Source: Porphyromonas sp. (lineage in GTDB: Bacteria; Bacteroidota; Bacteroidia; Bacteroidales; Porphyromonadaceae). Taken from it: a stretch of DNA of 15,237 nt. The translations under genes and the position numbers were made by a program. The notes beneath the pieces are model-generated. The model was not told where the DNA came from. It saw only the letters and a list, made by a program, of their open reading frames with translations, and made no database searches. Positions 8,353 through 15,237 of this stretch are shown one piece after another (within the stretch, counting starts at the first letter, position 1; each line of letters begins with the position of its first letter). The stretch covers positions 1 through 15,237 of the forward strand of contig RBKG01000118.1 in assembly GCA_003640335.1 (NCBI GenBank), given 5' to 3'.

Positions 8353-10272
8353 ATGTCGGTAGACCGTATACAGCTACTCTCCGAATCTCTATGTAATTTG
8401 GTGCGTGCGCAGGAGGTTGTAAGCAATCCTGCCGCAGCCGTGAAAGAGCTCCTAGATAATGCTATCGATGCAGGTGCAACATCTATTCAGTTAGATATAT
8501 TAGGGAGTGGTAAATCAGCGGTTCATGTCATTGACAATGGTTGTGGCATGAGTCCGATAGATGCTCGTATGGCCTTTGAGCGTCATGCTACAAGCAAGAT
8601 ACATACGAAAGAAGACCTAGAGAATATACAGACTTTGGGTTTCCGTGGAGAAGGTCTTGCTTCCATCGCTACGGTATCTAGGGTAGAGCTCCGAACGCGC
8701 AGAGAGGAAGATGAGATTGGAACAGAGGTTACTATTGCTGGAGGTGAGTTCGTAAAACAAACACCTGTAGCTGCGCCACTGGGCACATCCATCAAGATGA
8801 GCGACATCTACTATAATGTACCCGGTCGTAGACGTAGCCTTAAGCGTGATGCGCAAGAGGAGAAATATATTGATGAAGAGTTTACCCAATCGGCATTAGC
8901 ACACCCTAATATCGGGTATCAGTATTATAAGGGTGGCACATTGTTTAAGGAGTTGCGTCCATCATCACTCAAAGAACGCATCTTGGCTGTTGCGGGACGC
9001 TCTCTAGAGAAGAAGCTACTATCCATTAACTATAAGAGTCAGCTCATATCGATAACGGGCTTTTGTTCGCATCCGGACCAAGCTGTGAAATCTGGTAAGA
9101 AGCAGTTCTTCTTTGTCAATAATCGTTATATCCGCCACGAATACTTCCGTAAGGCTATTGAGCAGGTTTTTGAGCCCTTGATACCACAAGGTTGTCATCC
9201 TCATTTCTTTATTTACTTCACTGTGCCGAGCGACCACTTGGATGTTAACATACATCCGAGCAAGAAAGAAGTTCGCTTCATCGATGAACCTTACATATAT
9301 ACGCTCTTAGGCTCACTCATAAGAGAGGCTTTGAGTCTGCCTAAGATTGATTGGGATAATCCTTCAACGATAGAAATACCTTCATATAGCTCAGATCATA
9401 AGGATGTAGAAGTTCCTTCGACGACCTTTAAGCCTTCTTCAAGTGGAGAGTCAAGCTACGTTCAGCGTGTTTTTATGAGCGGTGCTGATAGCGTTCCACG
9501 AGGTTTCTCTACTAGTCCACAGACAGCAAAGGTCGTATCAAGTAATTCAATAGATTGGGATAATCTTGAATCCGAATTTACGGCAGGGAAATCTAAAGAG
9601 GGCTTGGATGTGACACAGCATACAGAGCACCAAACTTTGCCTTTGGAGGGAGCGACTAGTGGTTACGCTTTGAGACCTTTGCAGCATGGTGTTTTCCAAG
9701 GCGATGATTTCCCAACGATAGGTTCGCTCATTTATAAGGGGCGTTATATCGTTTCTACATTGCGTCGTAGTCTTGCCTTGATTGATTTACGCCGTGCGCA
9801 TATGAGGGTTTTGTATGAGCAGTATTTGCGTGAATTCGAAGCCGGTCAGGTAGAGTCTCAAGCTCTTATGTTTGCTGAAGAGATAGATTTCTCTGTTGAA
9901 GAGCGTGAGCATGCGACTAGGCTGATAGAAGACCTTAGTCGTTATGGATTTGTTTTTGAGCTTCAAGATGATGCGCATTATCGTATTATAGAAGCACCCT
10001 CTGCACTCGTCAATAATGTCGTAGAGGTTGTGCAGAGTTTGCTAGCTGATTACTTAGAGCATGAAGAACATAATGAAAATGCTTTGCGTGAGCAGATAGC
10101 GCTTTATCTTGCCAATGCTCAGGCTTATGCTTATGGCGCAAGGTTGGAGAGATGCGAAATAGATGACCTTATCGCAAACTTGTTTGCTTCGTCAAATCCT
10201 AATTATGACCCTCATCAGCGTCGCATCATTAGCCTCATTGATGAGATGGATATTGATAGCCGATTTAACTAG
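8353..10272 (+). CDS. mutL: DNA mismatch repair protein MutL
   Basis: MutL is the GHKL ATPase that links mismatch recognition by MutS to strand removal. The ATPase motifs are recognisable: Glu32 and Asn36 in KELLDNAIDAGA, DNGCGM (60-65), the RHATSKI segment, GFRGEGLASI and the LDVNIHPSKKEVRF segment. It departs from consensus near the N-terminus. The usual NQIAAGEVIxRPAS reads NLVRAQEVVSNPAA (15-28), so the Gly before the conserved Glu is lost. The C-terminal dimerisation region (about 455-639) carries DLRRAHMRVLYE (478-489) where endonuclease-type MutLs have DQHAxxExxxxE; Gln, His and the first Glu are changed. The linker (about 335-450) is Ser-rich and poorly conserved, as usual. Length (639) is normal. 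Loss of the nicking activity is inference. Confidence 0.95.
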   Translation: MSVDRIQLLSESLCNLVRAQEVVSNPAAAVKELLDNAIDAGATSIQLDILGSGKSAVHVIDNGCGMSPIDARMAFERHATSKIHTKEDLENIQTLGFRGEGLASIATVSRVELRTRREEDEIGTEVTIAGGEFVKQTPVAAPLGTSIKMSDIYYNVPGRRRSLKRDAQEEKYIDEEFTQSALAHPNIGYQYYKGGTLFKELRPSSLKERILAVAGRSLEKKLLSINYKSQLISITGFCSHPDQAVKSGKKQFFFVNNRYIRHEYFRKAIEQVFEPLIPQGCHPHFFIYFTVPSDHLDVNIHPSKKEVRFIDEPYIYTLLGSLIREALSLPKIDWDNPSTIEIPSYSSDHKDVEVPSTTFKPSSSGESSYVQRVFMSGADSVPRGFSTSPQTAKVVSSNSIDWDNLESEFTAGKSKEGLDVTQHTEHQTLPLEGATSGYALRPLQHGVFQGDDFPTIGSLIYKGRYIVSTLRRSLALIDLRRAHMRVLYEQYLREFEAGQVESQALMFAEEIDFSVEEREHATRLIEDLSRYGFVFELQDDAHYRIIEAPSALVNNVVEVVQSLLADYLEHEEHNENALREQIALYLANAQAYAYGARLERCEIDDLIANLFASSNPNYDPHQRRIISLIDEMDIDSRFN

Positions 10273-10326
10273 TATTGAATGATATCGTAATTATAAACTT
10301 AACTCGATTTAGATAGAACAAAATAT

Positions 10327-11958
10327 ATGATTTCAGTAGACGGACTAACCGTAGAGATGGGAGGCAGTGCTCTCTTTGCAGATATATCTTTCGTAATTAA
10401 CCCCAAAGACCGTATTGCCCTTATGGGTAAGAATGGTGCTGGTAAGAGCACCATGCTTAAAATACTCGCAGGTGTGCGTGAGCCAAGTCGCGGACGCGTG
10501 AATGTCCCAACGGATTGTCGTGTTGCCTATTTGCCACAGCATTTACTTGTCGAAGACGGACGTACTGTTTTTGAGGAAACAGAGCAGGCTTTTAGTCATC
10601 TTCACGATATGGAACGTCGTATGGCAGAGCTTAATCATCAACTCGAAACACGTACAGACTACGAGAGTGAAGAGTATATGGCGATTATCGAAGAAGTGTC
10701 TGCACTGGGAGAGAAGTTCTATGCTATTGAAGAGATTAATTACGATAAGGCTATTGAGCAGACTTTGCTAGGCTTAGGCTTTAAGCGTAGCGACTTTACT
10801 CGTCAAACGTCTGAGTTTAGTGGCGGTTGGCGTATGCGTATCGAGCTGGCCAAGTTGCTACTGCGCAAACCTGATGTACTCTTGCTCGATGAGCCAACGA
10901 ACCATCTAGATATAGAGTCTATTCAGTGGCTGGAAGATTTTCTTGTAGATAATAATCAAACGGTTGTAGTTATAAGTCACGACCGTGCATTCGTGGATAA
11001 GATTACTACTCGTACCTTGGAAATTATGGGCGGTAAGCTATATGACTACAAGGTAAACTATACCGAATATCAGCGTCTGCGTGCTGAGCGTCGTGAGCAA
11101 CAGCAACGAGCTTGGGAGGAACAGCAGAAGTTCATCGCAGAAACAACTGAATTTATTGAACGCTTTAAGGGAACTTACTCTAAGACTAATCAAGTGCAGA
11201 GCCGTGTGCGTATGCTAGAGAAATTAGAGCTTGTGGAGGTTGATGAAATTGATACTTCGGCTATTAGACTTAAATTCCCTCCTGCACCTCGCTCGGGTAA
11301 TTACCCTGTGATGATGTCTGATGTAGCTAAGAGTTATGATGATAAGCGCATTATCTCTGGAGTAAACCTAACTATTGAACGAGGAGATAAGATTGCCTTT
11401 GTCGGTAAGAATGGTGAGGGTAAGTCTACGCTTGTGCGTTGCATCATGAAGGAACTTGAGCATGAGGGCGATTTGCAGATTGGGCACAACGTTAAGATTG
11501 GCTATTTTGCGCAAAATGAAGCCTCTGTTATTGATGAAAATCTAACGGTATTCCAAACTATTGATGATGTTGCCGAGGGAGATATTCGTACTAAGATAAA
11601 AGATTTGCTTGGCGCCTTTATGTTTGGCGGTGAAGCTTCAAATAAGAAGGTTAAAGTGCTTAGTGGCGGTGAGCGTACTCGTTTGGCTCTTCTTCGCTTA
11701 TTGCTGGAACCTTATAATTTGCTCATCTTAGACGAACCGACGAACCACCTCGATATGAAGACTAAGGAGGTGCTTAAGTATGCTTTGCAGAATTTTGATG
11801 GCACGCTGATTGTAGTATCTCACGACCGTGATTTCTTAGATGGACTTGTAGATAAGGTTTATGAGTTTGGTGGCGGTAAAGTCGTAGAGCACCTTGAGGG
11901 TATCTATGAATTTATGGAGCGCAAGAAGTTGGAGAACTTAAGAGAATTAGAAAAGTAA
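10327..11958 (+). CDS. ABC-F family ATP-binding cassette protein
   Basis: This soluble twin-ATPase protein lacks membrane segments and belongs to the ABC-F family, whose studied members act on ribosomes during translation. The first cassette has Walker A GKNGAGKS (34-41), signature FSGGWRMR (164-171) and Walker B LLLDEPTNHLD (185-195). The inter-domain linker is charged and helical (about 245-305, rich in Arg, Glu and Gln), as typical of the P-site tRNA interaction motif. The second cassette has GKNGEGKS (360-367), LSGGERTR (445-452) and LILDEPTNHLD (466-476). It looks like a housekeeping YbiT/Uup-type member of 543 residues, and I see no reason to call it an antibiotic-resistance protein. 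A 54-bp AT-rich gap separates it from mutL, and ruvX follows after 6 nt. Confidence 0.92.
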   Translation: MISVDGLTVEMGGSALFADISFVINPKDRIALMGKNGAGKSTMLKILAGVREPSRGRVNVPTDCRVAYLPQHLLVEDGRTVFEETEQAFSHLHDMERRMAELNHQLETRTDYESEEYMAIIEEVSALGEKFYAIEEINYDKAIEQTLLGLGFKRSDFTRQTSEFSGGWRMRIELAKLLLRKPDVLLLDEPTNHLDIESIQWLEDFLVDNNQTVVVISHDRAFVDKITTRTLEIMGGKLYDYKVNYTEYQRLRAERREQQQRAWEEQQKFIAETTEFIERFKGTYSKTNQVQSRVRMLEKLELVEVDEIDTSAIRLKFPPAPRSGNYPVMMSDVAKSYDDKRIISGVNLTIERGDKIAFVGKNGEGKSTLVRCIMKELEHEGDLQIGHNVKIGYFAQNEASVIDENLTVFQTIDDVAEGDIRTKIKDLLGAFMFGGEASNKKVKVLSGGERTRLALLRLLLEPYNLLILDEPTNHLDMKTKEVLKYALQNFDGTLIVVSHDRDFLDGLVDKVYEFGGGKVVEHLEGIYEFMERKKLENLRELEK

Positions 11959-11964
11959 GAGCGT

Positions 11965-12384
11965 ATGGCACGATTACTCGCTATCGATTATGGGCGTAAG
12001 CGTTGCGGCTTGGCTGTAACAGATATTCTGCAGATTACTCCGGGAGGACTTGCGACTGTACGAACGCACGAACTTATAGACTATCTCAAGAACTACATAG
12101 CCAAAGAACCTGTGGAGCGTTTTATCATTGGGCTTCCTATGAACCTTAATGGTAAGGAGAGTGAGTCAATGACTTATTTACGTCCTTTCTTGAAGCAGCT
12201 AGAGAAAGCTATTCCGAATATCCCAGTTACAATGGTAGATGAGCGTTTTACCTCAACACTTGCTCAGCGTACGATTATTGAGGCAGGTATCGGCAAACAA
12301 CGCAGACGAGAGGATAAAGGACTCGTTGATGAAGTCAGTGCTGTCATTATCTTACAGACTTATATGTCTACTCCTCGCTTTTAG
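11965..12384 (+). CDS. ruvX: Putative Holliday junction resolvase / pre-16S rRNA nuclease RuvX (YqgF)
   Basis: This 139-residue protein has the RNase H-like fold of the YqgF/RuvX family, which is implicated in 16S rRNA 5'-end maturation and proposed as a Holliday junction resolvase. The expected motifs are all present: LAIDYGRKRCGLAVTD with the catalytic Asp8, IIGLPMNLNGKES (54-66), VDERFTSTLAQ (91-101) with Glu93, and VDEVSAVIILQTYM (121-134) with Asp122. Length is normal for the family. It lies 6 nt after the ABC-F gene and is the last gene before the terminator at 12460. Confidence 0.94.
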   Translation: MARLLAIDYGRKRCGLAVTDILQITPGGLATVRTHELIDYLKNYIAKEPVERFIIGLPMNLNGKESESMTYLRPFLKQLEKAIPNIPVTMVDERFTSTLAQRTIIEAGIGKQRRREDKGLVDEVSAVIILQTYMSTPRF

Positions 12385-12459
12385 ACGTATTTTCTTCAGA
12401 TAATGCTGTGAGGGCTGTATGATGTAATAGTTTTAATTGTCCTTTAAGATGGATGAGTG

Positions 12460-12500
12460 AAGGGGCTGTGGCAAAACCAATTTTGCCACAGCCCCTTTTT
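12460..12500 (+). terminator. Strong intrinsic terminator after ruvX
   Basis: A perfect 17-bp inverted repeat occupies 12460-12476 and 12481-12497, with the loop CCAA at 12477-12480. The GC-rich stem base GGGGCTGTGGC is followed on the far side by five T residues ending at 12500. It lies 75 nt after the ruvX stop. The T run is on the + strand side only, so it serves the upstream genes and insulates the cobalamin genes from read-through. Confidence 0.92.
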
Positions 12501-12525
12501 AGATGTCTAAAAATGTATTTAGCCT

Positions 12526-12541
12526 TGTAACCTGTGTTACA
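12526..12541. promoter_or_regulatory. Perfect dyad, candidate operator upstream of cobalamin genes
   Basis: TGTAAC-CTGT-GTTACA is a perfect inverted repeat with six-base arms and a four-base spacer. It ends 20 bp before the -7-like element at 12562, so it overlaps where the -33 element should lie. The 16-bp TGT...ACA shape is of the kind bound by dimeric regulators such as Crp/Fnr-type proteins. No specific regulator can be named, and a chance palindrome in AT-rich DNA remains possible. Confidence 0.45.
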
Positions 12542-12561
12542 GCTATCATTTATTAAAATAG

Positions 12562-12569
12562 TATCTTTG
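12562..12569 (+). promoter_or_regulatory. Candidate promoter -7 element for the cobalamin genes
   Basis: TATCTTTG matches TAnnTTTG and is identical to the site before clpP. It lies 31 bp before the ATG at 12601, which predicts a leader of about 25 nt. No clear TTTG -33 box is seen at the expected distance; the dyad at 12526-12541 occupies that region. Confidence 0.6.
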
Positions 12570-12600
12570 CACTTATTGATTTAATTATAAAGTATACATA

Positions 12601-14010
12601 ATGATAAAGAATAGAATAGTAGTAGTGGGCTTAGGTCCTGGTAGTCCTGAAGATATTACGCCAGCTGTTTTGCAGGCAGTACAAACAGCAGATGTCGTTG
12701 TAGGCTATAAATACTACTTCCAATTCATAGAACAGTATTTGCGCCCTGAGACTATCTGTATAGATAGTGGCATGAAGAAGGAAAGACAGAGAGCCGAAGA
12801 GGCGTTTAACTACGCTCTTGACGGGAAAGATGTTTGCGTTATTTCTAGTGGTGATGCTGGTATTTACGGTATGGCTCCCCTCATTTATGAGATGAAGAGA
12901 GATAAGGGCGCAGACGAAATTTCTATTGAAGTATTGCCCGGTATTAGTGCTTTTCAGAAGGCTGCAAGTCTACTAGGTTGCCCTATTGGTCATGACTTGT
13001 GCATCATTAGCTTGTCTGACTTGATGACTCCTTGGTTACGTATTGAGAAGCGTATTAAGGCAGCTGCTGATGCCGATTTTGTAACGGCTATTTATAACCC
13101 TAGAAGTCAGGGGCGTTATTGGCAGTTGCCTCGCCTTCTAGAGATTTTTAAGGAATATCGTAGTCTAGATACACCTATCGGTTACGTGCGTCAAGCTGGT
13201 CGTGAAGAGCAGCAAGTTAAGCTGACGACTCTAGGTGAGTTTGATGCTGAGGAGATTGATATGTTTACGGTTATCCTTATTGGTAATTCTCAGAGTTATA
13301 ATTGGGATGGTCATTTCATTACTCCAAGAGGTTACTATCGTGAGGAAGGTGAAGAGGACGTTAAGATCGGGCAGAGTATCATGATTGAGAGCTTCCGTAC
13401 CATTGCTGGCGAGATGAAGAACCCTAATGTACCTCTAGACCATAAGTGGGCATTGATTCACACTATCCATACAACGGCTGACTTCGATATGGAAAACATC
13501 TTCTATACTGATGATAAGGCGGTAGAGCGTCTATACGAAGGTGTGCGTGATGGTCGTATCAAAACGGTGATAAGTGATGTAACTATGGTAACATCGGGTA
13601 TCCGTAAGGGTGCCCTTGACCGCTTAGGCGTTGAAGCTAAGTGCTATCTTCATGACCCTAGAGTAGCTGAAATGGCTAATCGCCTAGGTATCACACGTAC
13701 TCAAGCTGGTATTAGAATAGCTGTAGAAGACCATCCTGATGCAATCTTTGCTTTTGGTAATGCGCCTACTGCGCTTATTGAGTTGTGTGACTTAATTCGT
13801 AAGGGTAAGGCAAATCCAAGTGGTATCATTGCTGCCCCTGTGGGCTTCGTGAATGTGCAGGAGTCTAAGCACATGGCGATGACCTTCAAGCATATTCCTA
13901 AACTCGTCGTACGTGGTCGTAAGGGGGGAAGTAATCTAGCGGCTACGCTTGTAAATTCTATTTTGACCTTAGATGATGCTGAGGCTCTTCGCCCCGGTAG
14001 AGATGTTTAG
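12601..14010 (+). CDS. cobJ: Fused precorrin-3B C17-methyltransferase (CobJ/CbiH) and precorrin-8X methylmutase (CobH/CbiC)
   Basis: Two corrin-ring enzymes are joined in one 469-residue protein. Residues 1 to about 245 form a tetrapyrrole methylase of the CobJ/CbiH type, which adds the C17 methyl from S-adenosylmethionine with ring contraction. It has VVVGLGPGSPEDIT (7-20), SSGDAGIYGMA (82-92), VLPGISAFQKAA (111-122), AIYNPRSQGR (163-172) and PIGYVRQAGR (192-201). Residues about 255-469 form the methylmutase that shifts a methyl group to C12 to give the (cobyrinate) hydrogenobyrinate skeleton. Its likely catalytic His290 is in TIHTTADFD, followed by FAFGNAPTALIEL (383-395), APVGFVNVQESK (412-423) and VVRGRKGGSN (436-445). 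In a presumed anaerobe the substrates are probably the cobalt-containing forms. The CbiE-CbiT gene follows after 6 nt. Confidence 0.93.
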   Translation: MIKNRIVVVGLGPGSPEDITPAVLQAVQTADVVVGYKYYFQFIEQYLRPETICIDSGMKKERQRAEEAFNYALDGKDVCVISSGDAGIYGMAPLIYEMKRDKGADEISIEVLPGISAFQKAASLLGCPIGHDLCIISLSDLMTPWLRIEKRIKAAADADFVTAIYNPRSQGRYWQLPRLLEIFKEYRSLDTPIGYVRQAGREEQQVKLTTLGEFDAEEIDMFTVILIGNSQSYNWDGHFITPRGYYREEGEEDVKIGQSIMIESFRTIAGEMKNPNVPLDHKWALIHTIHTTADFDMENIFYTDDKAVERLYEGVRDGRIKTVISDVTMVTSGIRKGALDRLGVEAKCYLHDPRVAEMANRLGITRTQAGIRIAVEDHPDAIFAFGNAPTALIELCDLIRKGKANPSGIIAAPVGFVNVQESKHMAMTFKHIPKLVVRGRKGGSNLAATLVNSILTLDDAEALRPGRDV

Positions 14011-14016
14011 TCGGGT

Positions 14017-15219
14017 ATGAGCCAATTATCTTTTGTTGTCGCAGGCATGAGCGATGAGGGTGAAGGTAACTTTGCCCCAGAGGTCTTGCGCTCAATATCT
14101 GAAACACGAGTATTCTCTGGTGGTAAGCGTCATCATGAATTGGTACGCAATCTTCTGCCAGAGGGCTATACGTGGATAGATATAACCGTTCCGCTGAGTG
14201 CGGTCTTCGATGAATATCGCCGTTATAATGAACCTATCTTCATATTTGCATCAGGCGACCCACTTTTTTTTGGCTATACCACAACGCTCATGCGCGAATT
14301 TCCGGGCTTAGTGAAGAAGACTTATCCTTATTTCAATTCGTTGCAGATGCTTTGCCACGCCTTGACCCTGCCTTATCATGATATGCGTGTAACATCGCTC
14401 GTAGGGCGACCTTGGTTAGACTTTGATAAGTGCATGATTGAGCGTACACGTAAGCTTGGTGTCCTGACTGATAAACGCAATACCCCTCGTGTTATTGCTC
14501 AGCGTATGCTAGACTATGGCTATGATAAGTACCGCATGCATATCGGCGTTAGACTCGGTGGTGAGCGTGAGGAAATCTATTCGTTGAGTTTAGAGGAAGT
14601 TAAAGAGCGAGATTTCGAGCAGCCTAATTGCATCATTCTTGAGGCGACAGAAGAACTTGAATATGCAGCTCCTCTGGGATTAAAAGAGAGCGACTTCCAT
14701 TTGCTTAATGGTCGTGCTAAGATGATTACTAAGCGTCCTATAAGGCTTGTGAGTTTGTCTATGATGGACTTGCACAGACGTCGTACCTTTTGGGATGTAG
14801 GTTTCTGTACGGGTTCTGTCTCTGTAGAAGCAAAGCTCCAATTCCCTCACCTCAATGTGCGTAGCTTCGAAATCAGAGAAGAAGGGGAGGAGCTAATGCC
14901 AGCCAATAGTAAGCGTTTTGGTACGCCCGGTATTGAGTATCATATTGGCGACTTCATGGAAACGGATGTAGAGTCTTTTGAGCGTCCTGATGCTGTCTTT
15001 ATCGGAGGGCATGGCGGACAGATGATTCCATTTGTAAAGAAGATTGTTCGTTATATTCAAGAGAATGGCGTTATTGTCTTTAACTCTGTTTCCGCTGAAA
15101 CGCTTGACCTTTTTAGAGAAGGGGTGAAAGAAGTTGGTTGGGTGATTAGTGAGGAGATGCGTCTTGTGGTCGATGACCATAATCCAATCACAATACTCAA
15201 AGCAACTAAGGAAGCGTAG
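14017..15219 (+). CDS. cbiE: Fused precorrin-6Y C5,15-methyltransferase (CbiE-CbiT, CobL-type)
   Basis: This 400-residue protein combines the two halves of precorrin-6Y/7 methylation, which add methyls at C5 and C15 and decarboxylate the C12 acetate. The N-terminal CbiE domain (about 1-205) has GMSDEGEGNFAPEVL (10-24), GGKRHHELV (35-43) and ASGDPLFFGY (78-87). The C-terminal CbiT domain (about 222-400) has the class I S-adenosylmethionine fold: GLKESDF and AKMITKRPIR (about 221-243), the cofactor loop FWDVGFCTGSVSVEA (258-272) and AVFIGGHGG (326-334). This arrangement equals aerobic-pathway CobL, but fused CbiET also occurs in anaerobes. It lies 6 nt after the CobJ-CobH gene and is certainly co-transcribed with it. 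Only 18 bp follow its stop, with no terminator, so the unit may continue. Confidence 0.93.
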   Translation: MSQLSFVVAGMSDEGEGNFAPEVLRSISETRVFSGGKRHHELVRNLLPEGYTWIDITVPLSAVFDEYRRYNEPIFIFASGDPLFFGYTTTLMREFPGLVKKTYPYFNSLQMLCHALTLPYHDMRVTSLVGRPWLDFDKCMIERTRKLGVLTDKRNTPRVIAQRMLDYGYDKYRMHIGVRLGGEREEIYSLSLEEVKERDFEQPNCIILEATEELEYAAPLGLKESDFHLLNGRAKMITKRPIRLVSLSMMDLHRRRTFWDVGFCTGSVSVEAKLQFPHLNVRSFEIREEGEELMPANSKRFGTPGIEYHIGDFMETDVESFERPDAVFIGGHGGQMIPFVKKIVRYIQENGVIVFNSVSAETLDLFREGVKEVGWVISEEMRLVVDDHNPITILKATKEA

Positions 15220-15237
15220 CTTAAGAGTTTGAATAAG

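Noticed and set aside
10502..10771. 89-codon open frame inside the ABC-F gene
   Set aside because: It is a shadow frame within a clearly coding, conserved ATPase cassette and has no recognisable features.
10327..11958. Antibiotic-resistance ABC-F protein
   Set aside because: Its placement among housekeeping genes and its overall layout fit a general translation-factor ABC-F; no resistance-specific trait is visible.

Overview
This 15.2 kb window looks like chromosomal housekeeping DNA from an anaerobic Bacteroidales bacterium, most likely Porphyromonas or a close relative. Three things point there. The promoter-like sites match the Bacteroidota TAnnTTTG type, Shine-Dalgarno sequences are weak or absent, and from memory the gene order clpP-clpX-recQ-PpiC protein-OstA protein-small membrane protein-mutL resembles that of Porphyromonas gingivalis. 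All eleven genes lie on the + strand. No mobile element, rRNA, tRNA, CRISPR array or defence locus is visible.

Region by region: 1-500 has no recognisable gene but holds a striking array of degenerate repeats with a period of about 22 bp, from about 115 to 265. The last four units are near-perfect palindromes. A TAnnTTTG-type site lies just before clpP. Next comes a tightly packed series at 501-8346: clpP and clpX (the ClpXP protease), recQ (a long RecQ helicase), a SurA-like periplasmic chaperone with two PpiC domains, a large OstA/LptA-like envelope protein, and a 117-residue protein with a C-terminal membrane segment. This last gene overlaps the OstA gene by 100 bp in another frame. mutL follows after 6 nt, then after a 54-bp AT-rich gap an ABC-F ATPase and ruvX. 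A strong intrinsic terminator at 12460-12500 closes this block.

A second unit starts at 12601 with its own promoter-like site and a perfect 16-bp dyad overlapping the expected -33 region. It encodes two fused corrin-ring enzymes: CobJ/CbiH-CobH/CbiC and CbiE-CbiT (CobL-type). Together these two genes carry four activities of cobalamin ring construction: C17 methylation, C5/C15 methylation with decarboxylation, and the final methyl migration to (cobalt-)precorrin-8. No cobalamin riboswitch is visible before them.

For three genes (clpX, the PpiC protein and the OstA protein) the longest open frame begins at an upstream TTG. An in-frame ATG a few codons later gives a better start and is used here. 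I see no wholly undescribed system. The points most worth a second look are the 22-bp palindrome array before clpP, the dyad before the cobalamin genes, the 100-bp coding overlap, and a MutL that departs from consensus in both its ATPase N-terminus and its C-terminal metal-binding motif.
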